Below are positions 23,999-32,038 of a stretch of DNA of 64,000 bases, in pieces. The stretch is taken from positions 62,001 through 126,000 of the forward strand of contig NZ_LXVX01000041.1 in assembly GCF_001650725.1 (NCBI RefSeq), given 5' to 3'. Under the pieces are notes generated by a model. It saw only the letters and a program-made list of their open reading frames with translations. It did not search any database and was not told where the DNA came from. This stretch comes from Sphingobium sp. TCM1 (GTDB lineage Bacteria; Pseudomonadota; Alphaproteobacteria; Sphingomonadales; Sphingomonadaceae). The number at the start of each line of letters is the position of its first letter. Positions within the stretch are counted from its first letter, which is position 1. A program made the position numbers and the translations under genes.

Positions 23999-24100
23999 AG
24001 CATCCTGCGCAAAAGTGGGCACCGATTTTGCGCAAAACACGATGCGACAACAAACAACTAGAGCGCGCGTCCTGCGTCCGATTTAACGCAGCGCGTTCTA
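23996..24100. repeat. RIME-like mosaic intergenic repeat
   Basis: A 105-bp element from TAGAGC to GTTCTA made of two hairpins. The first is TGCGCAAAA (24006-24014), an 11-base loop, TTTTGCGCA (24026-24034), a perfect 9-bp stem. The second has TAGAGCGCGC and TGCGT on the left and ACGCA and GCGCGTTCTA on the right, with a 4-base bulge. It resembles the mosaic elements spread through alphaproteobacterial genomes (RIME/ABC type). It spans exactly from the stop codon of the small peptide gene to the stop codon of the convergent GNAT gene. Confidence 0.75.
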
Positions 24101-24577
24101 GGACGCGGCCAGCGCCTTCAGGGCGTTGCCGTCCAGGCGCTGTACCGTCCATTCGTCCATCGGTCGGGCGCCGATCGCGCGGTACACCGCGATGGCCGGC
24201 TCGTTCCAATCGAGCACCGACCATTCGAGCCGGGCGCAGTCGCGTTCGATGGCAAGCTGCGCCAGACGCGCCAGCAAAGCCTTGCCCGCGCCCAGTCCCC
24301 GCGCCTGCGGCAGGACGAACAGATCCTCCAGATAGAGTCCGGGCCGGCCCTCGAAGGTCGAGAAATTGTGGAAGAAGAGGGCGAAGCCGACCGGCGCACC
24401 CTGATGCTCGGCGATCAGCACCTCTGCCATCGGGCGCGGGCCGAACAGATAGCGGGCCAGCGTCTCGCGATCGGCCTTCACCTCATGGGACAGCCGTTCA
24501 TAGTCAGCGAGCGCCCGGATGAAATCCTGGATGACGTCGATGTCGTCCGCCACCGCGTCCCGAATGATGATGCTCAT
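24098..24577 (-). CDS. GNAT family N-acetyltransferase (diamine acetyltransferase-like)
   Basis: 159 residues with the GNAT fold. Its sequence pattern is that of the spermidine/spermine acetyltransferase-like group: IRDAVADDIDVIQDFIRALADYE at the start (split at Asp and Ile), ALFFHNFSTFEGRPGLYLEDLFV (about 66-88), the acetyl-CoA loop ARGLGAGKALLARLA (about 92-106) and LEWSVLDWNEPAIAVYRAIGA. The acceptor may be a polyamine or a small amine. Its stop codon TAG is contributed by the repeat at 23996-24100. It overlaps the upstream transporter stop region by ATGA. Confidence 0.9.
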   Translation of the reverse strand: MSIIIRDAVADDIDVIQDFIRALADYERLSHEVKADRETLARYLFGPRPMAEVLIAEHQGAPVGFALFFHNFSTFEGRPGLYLEDLFVLPQARGLGAGKALLARLAQLAIERDCARLEWSVLDWNEPAIAVYRAIGARPMDEWTVQRLDGNALKALAAS

Positions 24578-25491
24578 ACCGTTCCCGCTTCCACATGGGC
24601 GCCCCGACCATCAGGGACGTCCGCCCGCTTCGTGCGGGCCGCGATAAGACAGCCGGCAACGATCAGCAAGGCGCCCGCCAGTGTGGTCAGCGTCAGCCGC
24701 TCGCCAAAGACCAGCCAGCCGATGATCGCGGCCCAGACGAAGGCGCTATATTCGACCGGGATCAACCGCTGCGCCTCCGCACGGGCGTAGGCCCAGGCCA
24801 ACGCCGCGAGCGAAGTGAAGGCCAGAACCGCCGCCAGCAGCACCAGAGGGATAGCCTTGATCGGCGGGAAAACCGCAAACAGCGGGGCGCCGATCGCAAA
24901 GACGCCCAGCATCACGAGATGCTGGAAGAAGGCGACTTCGATCGGCGACGCGACCTGCGCCTGCTGCCGCTGGATGATGAGGTTCCAGGCGAAGAGGACC
25001 GCCGAGATCAGGACCGCGACGGCGCCGAGCAGCGCATCGGCGTCATAATCGCCATGCAGACGGCCGGACAGGATCACGCCCACGCCGACCAGCCCGAGCA
25101 GGGACGCGCCGATCGCCTGCCGCCCGACCTTCTCGTTCAGCAGCAGCGCGGCGAGGTAGAGCGCGATGAGCGGCGCGATGAAGGACAGGGCGATGGCTTC
25201 GGCCAAAGGCAATCGCATGATCGCCCAGAAGAAGAGTGCCGCCATCAGCGCGACGACGACGCCGCGCAGCAGATGGATCCGCAACACCGCGCGCGACGGC
25301 CAGCGCTGGCGGGTCAGCAGCATGAGCGTCAGGCCAAGGAGCGTCCCGCTGACGGCGCGCCAGAACAGCGCGTTGTAGAGCCCGATGGAAAGGCCCAGTC
25401 CCTTCATCGCCGCATCCATGACGGAGAAGAGCGCCACCCCGATGCAACATATGGCGAAGGGTATCGCGATTCCGCGACCAGTCCCGCTCAT
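24574..25491 (-). CDS. EamA/DMT family transporter
   Basis: 305 residues with about ten membrane helices in two EamA repeats (about 10-140 and 155-290), the layout of drug/metabolite transporters that export amino acids, sugars or other solutes. Family signatures are ALFWRAVSGTLLGLTLML near the start of repeat one and the EYSAFVWAAIIGWLVFGE segment in repeat two. It is the first gene of a two-gene unit with the acetyltransferase, which overlaps it by four bases; export and acetylation of the same type of compound is possible but unproven. Confidence 0.9.
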   Translation of the reverse strand: MSGTGRGIAIPFAICCIGVALFSVMDAAMKGLGLSIGLYNALFWRAVSGTLLGLTLMLLTRQRWPSRAVLRIHLLRGVVVALMAALFFWAIMRLPLAEAIALSFIAPLIALYLAALLLNEKVGRQAIGASLLGLVGVGVILSGRLHGDYDADALLGAVAVLISAVLFAWNLIIQRQQAQVASPIEVAFFQHLVMLGVFAIGAPLFAVFPPIKAIPLVLLAAVLAFTSLAALAWAYARAEAQRLIPVEYSAFVWAAIIGWLVFGERLTLTTLAGALLIVAGCLIAARTKRADVPDGRGAHVEAGTV

Positions 25492-25508
25492 GTCCCGGCC
25501 GTCCGGCC

Positions 25509-26669
25509 TTATTCCGCCGCCTGCGCCTTGCCCGCGTCGGTCATGTCGGCTTCGGCCTTTGCGGCCTCGATCTCCGCCGCCTTGGCCTCGACCAGCCTGA
25601 CGATATGATCGACCATGTCGGCGTCGTGAATCGTGTGGTCGGTGACGCCCGAAAGATAGACCATATGCTTGCCATTGCCGCCGCCGGTCAGGCCGATGTC
25701 GGTTTCCCGCGCTTCGCCGGGACCATTGACGACGCAGCCAAGCACCGACAGCGAAAGCGGCGTATGGATATGCTGGAGCCTCTCCTCCAGCGCCTGCACC
25801 GTGCGGATGACGTCGAATCCCTGGCGCGCGCAGGACGGACAGGAGATGACCTTGACCCCGCGGGTCCGGATGCCGAGTGACTTTAATATCTCATAGCCGA
25901 CCCGCACTTCCTCTTCCGGCTCGGCGGAAAGGGAGACGCGGATCGTGTCGCCGATCCCGGCCCAGAGCAGGTTGCCGATGCCGATCGCGCTCTTCACCGT
26001 GCCGCCAATCAGGCCGCCCGCCTCGGTGATGCCCAGGTGGAGGGGGCAATCGACCGCGTCGGCAAGTTGCATATAGGCAGCGACGGCAAGGAACACGTCG
26101 CTGGCCTTCACCGCGACCTTATAGTCGTGGAAATCCTGGTCCTGGAGCAGCTTGATATGGTCGAGCGCGCTTTCGACCAGCGCCTCGGGGCACGGCTCGC
26201 CATATTTTTCGAGCAGATCCTTCTCAAGGCTGCCTGCGTTGACGCCAATGCGGATCGAGCAGCCATTAGCCTTGGCCGCATCGACCACTTCCTTCACTCG
26301 CGCTTCGCTGCCGATATTGCCCGGATTGATCCGCAGGCAGGCAGCACCGGCGTCGGCCGCTTCCAGCGCGCGCTTATAGTGGAAATGGATGTCCGCGACG
26401 ATCGGCACGCGCGATGCGCGGACGATCTGCCTGAGCGCCGCAGTCGATTCCTCATCGGGGCAGGACACGCGGATGATGTCGACGCCCGCCTCCTCGCACC
26501 GGCGGATCTGGTCGATCGTCGCCTTCGCGTCGGATGTCGGCGTGTTGGTCATGGTCTGGACCGTGACCGGCGCGCCGCCGCCCACCGGGACATTGCCGAC
26601 CATGATCTGGCGCGACTGCCGCCGCGCGATGTCGCGCCAGGGGCGCAGGCCGGGATTATGGTCGGACAT
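25509..26669 (-). CDS. ispG: 4-hydroxy-3-methylbut-2-enyl diphosphate synthase (flavodoxin-dependent)
   Basis: 386 residues. IspG is the [4Fe-4S] enzyme of the MEP isoprenoid pathway that opens MEcPP to HMBPP. The TIM barrel carries GGAPVTVQTMTNTPTSD and IVADIHFHYKRALEA. The cluster ligands are CPSCARQ (two Cys) and the later GCVVNGPGEA (third Cys), with the conserved Glu. The C-terminal tail is rich in Ala, Glu and Lys and is probably disordered. A long hairpin ends 3 bases before the start and contains its only Shine-Dalgarno-like GGAG. Its product feeds ubiquinone (see ubiA) and carotenoids. Confidence 0.96.
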   Translation of the reverse strand: MSDHNPGLRPWRDIARRQSRQIMVGNVPVGGGAPVTVQTMTNTPTSDAKATIDQIRRCEEAGVDIIRVSCPDEESTAALRQIVRASRVPIVADIHFHYKRALEAADAGAACLRINPGNIGSEARVKEVVDAAKANGCSIRIGVNAGSLEKDLLEKYGEPCPEALVESALDHIKLLQDQDFHDYKVAVKASDVFLAVAAYMQLADAVDCPLHLGITEAGGLIGGTVKSAIGIGNLLWAGIGDTIRVSLSAEPEEEVRVGYEILKSLGIRTRGVKVISCPSCARQGFDVIRTVQALEERLQHIHTPLSLSVLGCVVNGPGEARETDIGLTGGGNGKHMVYLSGVTDHTIHDADMVDHIVRLVEAKAAEIEAAKAEADMTDAGKAQAAE

Positions 26670-26672
26670 GAA

Positions 26673-26702
26673 ATAGGGGCTCCGTGTTCACGAAGCCCCT
26701 AT
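26673..26702 (-). terminator. long hairpin between the FadL-type gene and ispG
   Basis: ATAGGGGCT and AGCCCCTAT (26673-26681, 26694-26702) with inner CGTG/CACG form a 14-bp stem with one mismatch and a 2-base loop. It ends 3 bases before the ispG ATG. It may terminate the upstream transcript, and it also buries the GGAG that would serve ispG (10 bases before ATG), so it could restrain ispG translation. Confidence 0.6.
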
Positions 26703-26720
26703 AGGGATTTTTGGCGCCGG

Positions 26721-28022
26721 TTAGAAGCGCAGGGTTAGCGATGCGGCAATCTGGTCCGCATTGCCGCTGGTCTGGGACAGGGTCGTCGCCGTCACGGTCG
26801 CAGGCGATGGATAATAGCTGTCCGGCCGAATGATGTTCGCCTTCGCCACGAAGGTGTGGGCGTAGCTGAGGTTCAGCGCCATCGATTCCGACATGTTCCA
26901 CGTCCCGCCGCCGCTCAACCAGACACGATCGCCATCGGGCACGCGCGTGGTGAGATGCTGCGCGTTGGTCGGCGACCGATCGAACATCGTTCCGGCCCGC
27001 AGGGTCAGCGCGGGACTGACGTCATATTCTCCGCCGACGCTGACCGAATAGCTGTCCCGGTAATCCAGTTCCTTGTTGGTGGTGCCCGACGCGGTGGTCA
27101 CGGCGATCCCCTTGAACTTGGACCAGTTATACCATTTGCCGGTGATCATCGCCCGCAGGCCGGGCGTCAGGCGGTGCATCATGCTGACGGTGACGATATC
27201 GGGCAGGCTGAGCGGCGCGGTCGCCGCAAACGCCCCATTCGCCCCGGCGAGCAGCCCGGTCAGGCCGGAAATGCTCTGGGTGCCGGCCAGCTTATGCGTT
27301 ATGCCGGCGCGATAATGAACCCCGACATTGGTGTCTCCGCTGGTATAGAACAGACCTGCGTTCCAGCCGACCGACCAATCGTCGCCCTTCAGACTGGCAA
27401 AGCCGTCGGTGGTGGCGAGCGGAGACAGTTGCGGCAGCGCATTGGTCAGTTCTGCCTTCACATATTGCACGTCGACGCCGCCGCCGATCGACAGGCTGTC
27501 GGTCAGCTTATACGCCGCGGAAGGCTGGATATTGTAGGTCTTGAGGTCGGTATAGAGCGAGTCATAGCGACCGAAGAAGCCGTCATCATATTCCAGCTTC
27601 AGACCGAAGGGTGCATTCACGCCCAGGCCCAGCCACAACCGATCGCTGACCTGCGCGCTGGCGTAGAAACTGGGGACCGGGATCACGCTCTCGAACGCGT
27701 TTCCACCGTCATTGCCGGTCACCGGCACCCGCACCGTCGATCCGGGAATGGAACGATAGCTGCCCCGGTTGGTCTGGTGCGCCGACGCCATCAGCAGCGA
27801 TCCGCCGACAGAGGTCTGGATGCCCGACAACTGGGTCATGGCGGCGGGATTGAAATAAATGGTCGAGGGATCATCCGCCGCCGCCGCGCCACCGGACAGC
27901 GCGCGTCCGGTTTCGATGGGGGATTGCTCCTGCAGATAGAAACCGCCCGCCAGCGCGGGAGACGACGCGGTCATGGCCCCGGTCACGAGAAGGAAACAGC
28001 CAAGGCGGCGGCTAAGGGACAT
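26721..28022 (-). CDS. OmpP1/FadL/TodX family outer membrane channel
   Basis: 433-residue beta-barrel of the FadL family, which takes up long-chain fatty acids or aromatic hydrocarbons. A signal peptide (MSLSRRLGCFLLVTGAMTAS, cleaved after SPALA) precedes the FadL N-terminal hatch signature GGFYLQEQSPIETGRALSGG and DDPSTIYFNPAAMTQL. The last residue is Phe (ASLTLRF), the usual BAM signal. ATG 28022 has AGGA 7 bases upstream; the longer frame to 28148 lacks a signal sequence. The acyl-CoA synthetase at 50-52 kb could activate imported fatty acids, but it is not linked. Confidence 0.93.
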   Translation of the reverse strand: MSLSRRLGCFLLVTGAMTASSPALAGGFYLQEQSPIETGRALSGGAAAADDPSTIYFNPAAMTQLSGIQTSVGGSLLMASAHQTNRGSYRSIPGSTVRVPVTGNDGGNAFESVIPVPSFYASAQVSDRLWLGLGVNAPFGLKLEYDDGFFGRYDSLYTDLKTYNIQPSAAYKLTDSLSIGGGVDVQYVKAELTNALPQLSPLATTDGFASLKGDDWSVGWNAGLFYTSGDTNVGVHYRAGITHKLAGTQSISGLTGLLAGANGAFAATAPLSLPDIVTVSMMHRLTPGLRAMITGKWYNWSKFKGIAVTTASGTTNKELDYRDSYSVSVGGEYDVSPALTLRAGTMFDRSPTNAQHLTTRVPDGDRVWLSGGGTWNMSESMALNLSYAHTFVAKANIIRPDSYYPSPATVTATTLSQTSGNADQIAASLTLRF

Positions 28023-28231
28023 GGGCAAATCCTCTGCTTGTTGCGCTATTCTCATGCCGGCCGATGACGCGCGAACGCGCAAGCCGGGCTTATGAGTCAG
28101 GCGGCTTATCAAGAATATCGTTAATTTCCAGTGTTGAAGATCGGGCATTGCCGCGGTTTCAGGGCATTTTTCATGGTTAGCGTGACGCGGACGCTACGGC
28201 TGCAAGCGAAAAGCGGCAGCGGAAAAAAGGC
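28023..28231. other. intergenic region upstream of the FadL-type gene
   Basis: No gene is seen. It should hold the promoter of the FadL-type gene; its AT-richer part is around 28105-28130. Together with the small-RNA candidate (28232-28364) and a short tail up to 28441 it makes a 419-base gap. Confidence 0.5.
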
Positions 28232-28258
28232 AAAAAAAAAGCCGCCCGGAAGGCGGCT
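28232..28258 (-). terminator. intrinsic terminator, minus strand
   Basis: AGCCGCC (28240-28246) pairs with GGCGGCT (28252-28258) around a 5-base loop, followed on the minus strand by nine U residues (28232-28240). A textbook terminator for the phosphomannomutase operon and for the small-RNA candidate. Confidence 0.9.
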
Positions 28259-28364
28259 GTGAAGTTTTAGGAGAGGATGCCTGAAAGGCCCGTTCCTTGT
28301 GCAGTGCAGCGCGGATTGTCGCAAATGCGAAACGGGCACGCATGATTGCATTTCCTGCAATCAT
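28232..28364 (-). ncRNA. small RNA candidate 2 (sibling of 21256-21391)
   Basis: Same plan as candidate 1: palindrome ATGATTGCA, 5 bases, TGCAATCAT (28342-28364), then 12 bases, CGCATTTGCG, 29 bases, GCCT-TTC-AGGC, the anti-Shine-Dalgarno core CATCCTCTCCT and a terminator with nine U. In the palindrome one pair differs from copy 1 (T-A here, C-G there) and both arms changed together. Between the fixed words the sequences have diverged. It lies 3' of the phosphomannomutase gene. Start point unknown. Confidence 0.6.
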
Positions 28365-28441
28365 TCTCAAAAATCCATAATTCCGTAAGGGAATGATGAT
28401 CACAAAAAATTATAGCGCTAATAGAATATGATCGTGTCGGG

Positions 28442-29824
28442 TCATTTTCGCGGCGTGACGCGGCTTTCGATACCCGAATCGGCGAGGTGCGAATCGATGT
28501 GCGCCAGCAACCGGGCCAGCCCCGCCTCGTCGGACGCCTCCGCCCGCGCCACCAGTTCTGCCTGCGTATTCGACGCCCGCAGCAGCCACCAGCCGTCCGC
28601 CGTCCGCACCCGTGCCCCATCGATGGCGCAAACATCGGCACCCATCATGCGAAGCCGGGCGAGGACGTCTTCCACCACCGCGAACTTGCGCGTCTCGGGC
28701 ACAGGAAGGCGCAATTCGGGCGTGATGGCGCTCTCCGGCATCGCGTCGCGCAGCGCCGTGACGCCTTGGCCCAGTGTCCCCACCAGTCGGATCAGGCGAA
28801 CGGCGGCATAAAGGCCGTCGTCAAACCCATAATAATCGTCAGCGAAGAAGAGATGGCCGGTGGTTTCGCCGCCGAGCACGCTGCCAATCTGCTTCATTCT
28901 GGACTTGATGTGGCTGTGGCCCGCCTTCCACATGTCCGGCTGGCCACCCAGCCCGGCGATGGCGTCGAATATGCGCTGGCTGGTCTTCACATCCGCGACG
29001 ACCGTCGCGCCGGGCCGGTTCTTCAGGACATCCTGCGCGAACAGGCCCAGCAGCTGGTCGCCGGCAATCACCCTGCCCCGCCCGTCCACCACCCCGATCC
29101 GGTCGCCGTCACCATCGAAAGCCACGCCGAAATCGAGCTGCTTCTCCAGGACAAGCCCGCGCAGGTCCGCCAGATTCCGCTCCTCGGAAGGATCGGGATG
29201 ATGATGGGGAAAATGACCGTCCACTTCGGTGAAGAGCAAATGATGCTCACCGGGCAGGAGTTGCACGAGCTTCTCCACCACCGGACCTGCGGCGCCATTG
29301 CCCGCATCCCAGCCGATGCGGCAGGCCGGGCCGTCAAATCCCTGCACCAGCCGGGCGGCGTAGGCGTCCGTCACCGCGACCGTTTCGATCCGTCCCGTGC
29401 CCGATTCCCAGTCGCCGCTCGCCGCCATGGCTCCCAGTCGCCGGATGTCGGCTCCGAAAAAGGGGGCATGGTCCTTGACCAGCTTGAAGCCATTCTGGTC
29501 GGCGGGATTATGACTGCCGGTTATCTCTATGCCGCCATCGACATCGCCGGTCGCCTCGGCATGATATAGCATCGGCGTGGGTCCAAGGCCGATGCGGACG
29601 ACGTCGATTCCGCTTTCAGTCAGCCCTTCGACCATCGCGGATTCCAGCATCGGCGAACTCAGCCGCCCGTCATAGCCCACAGCAACGCGGCTGCCGCCAG
29701 CGCGCGCGATGACCGTGCCGAAACTGCGGCCCAGCGCCCGGGCGTCGGCGGCATGGAGCGTCTCGCCCACCGTACCGCGCAGATCATAATCGCGCAGCAG
29801 CGTCGGGTCGAAACGATGCGTCAT
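28442..29824 (-). CDS. phosphomannomutase/phosphoglucomutase
   Basis: 460 residues of the alpha-D-phosphohexomutase family, which interconverts sugar 1- and 6-phosphates for nucleotide sugars and polysaccharides. The phosphoserine loop is TGSHNP with Ser104, the metal loop DGDGDR (about 239-244), the sugar-specificity loop GETTGHLFF, and the phosphate-binding site RASNTQ near the end. The GETTG with RASNT combination suits the bifunctional PMM/PGM group (AlgC-like), but AlgC-type specificity is inferred. It overlaps the J-protein gene by ATGA as the last member of the mipZ unit. Confidence 0.93.
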   Translation of the reverse strand: MTHRFDPTLLRDYDLRGTVGETLHAADARALGRSFGTVIARAGGSRVAVGYDGRLSSPMLESAMVEGLTESGIDVVRIGLGPTPMLYHAEATGDVDGGIEITGSHNPADQNGFKLVKDHAPFFGADIRRLGAMAASGDWESGTGRIETVAVTDAYAARLVQGFDGPACRIGWDAGNGAAGPVVEKLVQLLPGEHHLLFTEVDGHFPHHHPDPSEERNLADLRGLVLEKQLDFGVAFDGDGDRIGVVDGRGRVIAGDQLLGLFAQDVLKNRPGATVVADVKTSQRIFDAIAGLGGQPDMWKAGHSHIKSRMKQIGSVLGGETTGHLFFADDYYGFDDGLYAAVRLIRLVGTLGQGVTALRDAMPESAITPELRLPVPETRKFAVVEDVLARLRMMGADVCAIDGARVRTADGWWLLRASNTQAELVARAEASDEAGLARLLAHIDSHLADSGIESRVTPRK

Positions 29825-30255
29825 GGGGTCTTCTGTTCTTCGAGCAACAGGTCACGCGCGGCGTTGATCTGGGCAGCCAGCGCCTCGGTGCCGCCCTTGT
29901 CGGGATGGACCGACGCGATCAGGCGGCGATGGGCGGCGCGGATCGTCCTGGCGTCCGCATCGGGCGCGACACCGAGCAGCGCGCGCGCCCTGGCGACATC
30001 CTCCGCGCGGTGCGGCGGGGGCGGTGCAATGGGACGCTTGCGCGCGCCTGTTCTGGCTTTCCCCTGCTTGACGAAGAAAAGCGCCGCGCCGATCAGCAGC
30101 GGAGCCCCGATCACCGGCTTGCCCTTGGCCGCGAAGACCGCCCCCACCAGCGCCGCTCCGAGCGCCATGCCATCCTTTGCCGTCATGCGTTGCAGCCTTC
30201 CCGTCCAGATCAGCCAGACGGCAAGCCCGGCGAGCAGCAGTGCGAACACGCCCAT
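29821..30255 (-). CDS. membrane-anchored J-domain protein
   Basis: 144 residues. The N-terminal part has two hydrophobic segments (FALLLAGLAVWLIW about 4-17; ALGAALVGAVFAA and IGAPLLIGAALFF about 31-61). The C-terminal 60 residues are a J domain with the essential HPD motif at 117-119 (ASVHPDKGG). A C-terminal J domain behind membrane segments is the DjlA/Tim14 style, recruiting DnaK/Hsp70 to the membrane. It sits between mipZ and the phosphomannomutase gene with one- and four-base overlaps, so all three are translated together. Confidence 0.9.
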   Translation of the reverse strand: MGVFALLLAGLAVWLIWTGRLQRMTAKDGMALGAALVGAVFAAKGKPVIGAPLLIGAALFFVKQGKARTGARKRPIAPPPPHRAEDVARARALLGVAPDADARTIRAAHRRLIASVHPDKGGTEALAAQINAARDLLLEEQKTP

Positions 30256-31061
30256 CAGGCGGCGCCGAGCAGGTCCACCGAGTCGACGCCCTCGCGCGTG
30301 GGCAGGGCCAGCCCCGACACCATCTCGCGCAGTTCCTGCCGCGCCGCGATATGGCTGACGCCCAGTTCGCCCAGATGGCCCTTGTCGAGCAGGGTCAGGC
30401 CCGAAGGGAAGAGTTCGCGAAAGATGACGCGTTCCGACAGGCCGGGAATGACGCGGAAGCCGACGCGGCGGGACAATTCCATCAATGCATCGCCAACGCG
30501 CTTCTTGTTGCGGGCGTCATGATGCTGGACGCGGTTGCGCAGCACCACCCAGTCGATCGACACGCCATCGACCTTCGCCCGCGCCTTGCGTGTTTCGAAG
30601 ATGAGTTCGGAATAGAAGGACAGGCGGCGCACGCGGAACGTTTCCGGGTCGACCTGGCCGATCAGGTCGAAATCGACGAAGCTGTCGTTCATCGGCGTGA
30701 CCAGCGTGTTGGCATGGGGCGCCAGATGCCGGGCGAAGACATCGTCGCGGCCGGGCGTGTCGACGACCAGGAAATCCTTGCCCTGCGCCAGTTCGATCAC
30801 CTGATCGTCCAGCGCGGCTATACTGTCGCCGGTGAATACCGAAAAAGCAGGAGTCGGCAGGTCGATTTCGCGCCGACGCGCGGTTTCACGGCGATTTTCC
30901 ATGTAGCGGGTGACGGTGCGCTGGCGCGGATCGAGGTCAATCATGCCCACGCTATGGCCGAGCGCCGACAGTGCGATAGCGGTATGAACCGCGGTGGTCG
31001 ACTTGCCCGTCCCACCCTTTTCGTTGGCGAAAACGATGAGATGCGGCTGCGGATTCGCCAT
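30255..31061 (-). CDS. mipZ: division plane positioning ATPase MipZ
   Basis: 268-residue ParA-superfamily ATPase. In Caulobacter MipZ binds ParB at the origins and forms a gradient that keeps FtsZ at mid-cell. The deviant Walker A KGGTGKST has both Lys15 and Lys20, and switch motifs VGMIDLDPRQRTVTRYMENR and VVDTPGRDD match MipZ rather than ParA. ATG 31061 gives MANPQPHLIVF; the TTG ten codons earlier is not needed. It is about 2.5 kb from the replication origin. It leads an operon with a J protein and a phosphohexomutase and is divergent from panC. Confidence 0.93.
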   Translation of the reverse strand: MANPQPHLIVFANEKGGTGKSTTAVHTAIALSALGHSVGMIDLDPRQRTVTRYMENRRETARRREIDLPTPAFSVFTGDSIAALDDQVIELAQGKDFLVVDTPGRDDVFARHLAPHANTLVTPMNDSFVDFDLIGQVDPETFRVRRLSFYSELIFETRKARAKVDGVSIDWVVLRNRVQHHDARNKKRVGDALMELSRRVGFRVIPGLSERVIFRELFPSGLTLLDKGHLGELGVSHIAARQELREMVSGLALPTREGVDSVDLLGAA

Positions 31062-31168
31062 TGCCCCTGATAACCCCGTTGATTGTCGCAATGTTTGTTG
31101 ACGGTCGCGCCGGCACGAGCCTAGCAGGACATTCCTATCCTGTCGCCCTTATCGGAGCCATAACTTCC

Positions 31169-32014
31169 GTGCAAACGCTGCGTGACCTGCCCGCCCTCCG
31201 CGCCGCCGTCGAAACGCTGAAGAGCGACGGAAAGCCGCTGGTTCTGGTGCCCACCATGGGCGCGTTGCATGACGGGCACATGGCTCTGGTAGACGAAGCC
31301 AGGCGGCGCGGACGGCATGTCGTCGTGTCGATCTTCGTCAACCCGAAACAGTTTGGGGAGCATGAGGATCTGGACGCCTATCCCCGGCGGGAGGCCAAGG
31401 ACGCACAGATGCTGGCGGCGGCGGGGGTCGACATTCTCTGGGCGCCCGGCGTGGACATGATGTACCCCGCCGGTTTCGCGACCAATATCAGCGTGTCCGG
31501 GATCAGCGAAGGTCTGGACGGCGCGGCCCGGCCGGGCCATTTCGACGGGGTGGCGACGGTCGTCGCCAAACTGTTCAACCAGGTGCGGCCCGACATCGCC
31601 ATCTTCGGCGAGAAGGATTATCAGCAGCTCGCGGTGATCCGGCGCCTGGTCGCGGACCTGGACATGGCCGTGGAGATCGTCGGGATGCCGACCCAGCGGG
31701 CCGAGGACGGCCTCGCCCTCTCTTCCCGCAACGCCTATCTGACCGACGAAGAGCGCAAGGCGGCGCTCGCCCTGCCCCGCGCACTTGGCGAGGCGAAGCG
31801 GCAGATCGAGAAGGGCGAGCCGGTCGATGCGGCGCTGGCGAAGGCGATCGCCTCGCTGGCGGCACACGGCTTTGATCCGATCGATTATGTGACGCTGTGC
31901 GATGCGGCTACACTGGCGCCGATCCATGCGCTCGACCGTCCGGCGCGGCTGCTCGGTGCGGCCAAGCTGGGCACCACCCGGCTGATCGACAATATTGCGA
32001 TCGACCCTGCCTGA
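31169..32014 (+). CDS. panC: pantothenate synthetase
   Basis: 281 residues. It joins pantoate and beta-alanine with ATP, the last step of vitamin B5 synthesis. The nucleotidyl-transferase motifs are PTMGALHDGHMALV (HxGH) near residues 28-41, VSIFVNPKQFGEHEDLDAYPR, GAARPGHFDGVATVVAKLF and the KMSKS-like ALSSRNAYLT. The start is GTG at 31169, which aligns with the family N-terminus (TLRDLPALRAAV); a longer frame from 31061 overlaps the mipZ start and is rejected. panB is not in the window. CoaE at 36 kb uses the same pathway's end product. Confidence 0.95.
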   Translation: MQTLRDLPALRAAVETLKSDGKPLVLVPTMGALHDGHMALVDEARRRGRHVVVSIFVNPKQFGEHEDLDAYPRREAKDAQMLAAAGVDILWAPGVDMMYPAGFATNISVSGISEGLDGAARPGHFDGVATVVAKLFNQVRPDIAIFGEKDYQQLAVIRRLVADLDMAVEIVGMPTQRAEDGLALSSRNAYLTDEERKAALALPRALGEAKRQIEKGEPVDAALAKAIASLAAHGFDPIDYVTLCDAATLAPIHALDRPARLLGAAKLGTTRLIDNIAIDPA

Positions 32015-32038
32015 TGCCGCCTGTTCGAACGGCAGCGC

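Noticed and set aside
31061..31168. N-terminal extension of panC to 31061
   Set aside because: It would overlap the mipZ start codon and the family N-terminus begins at the GTG 31169.
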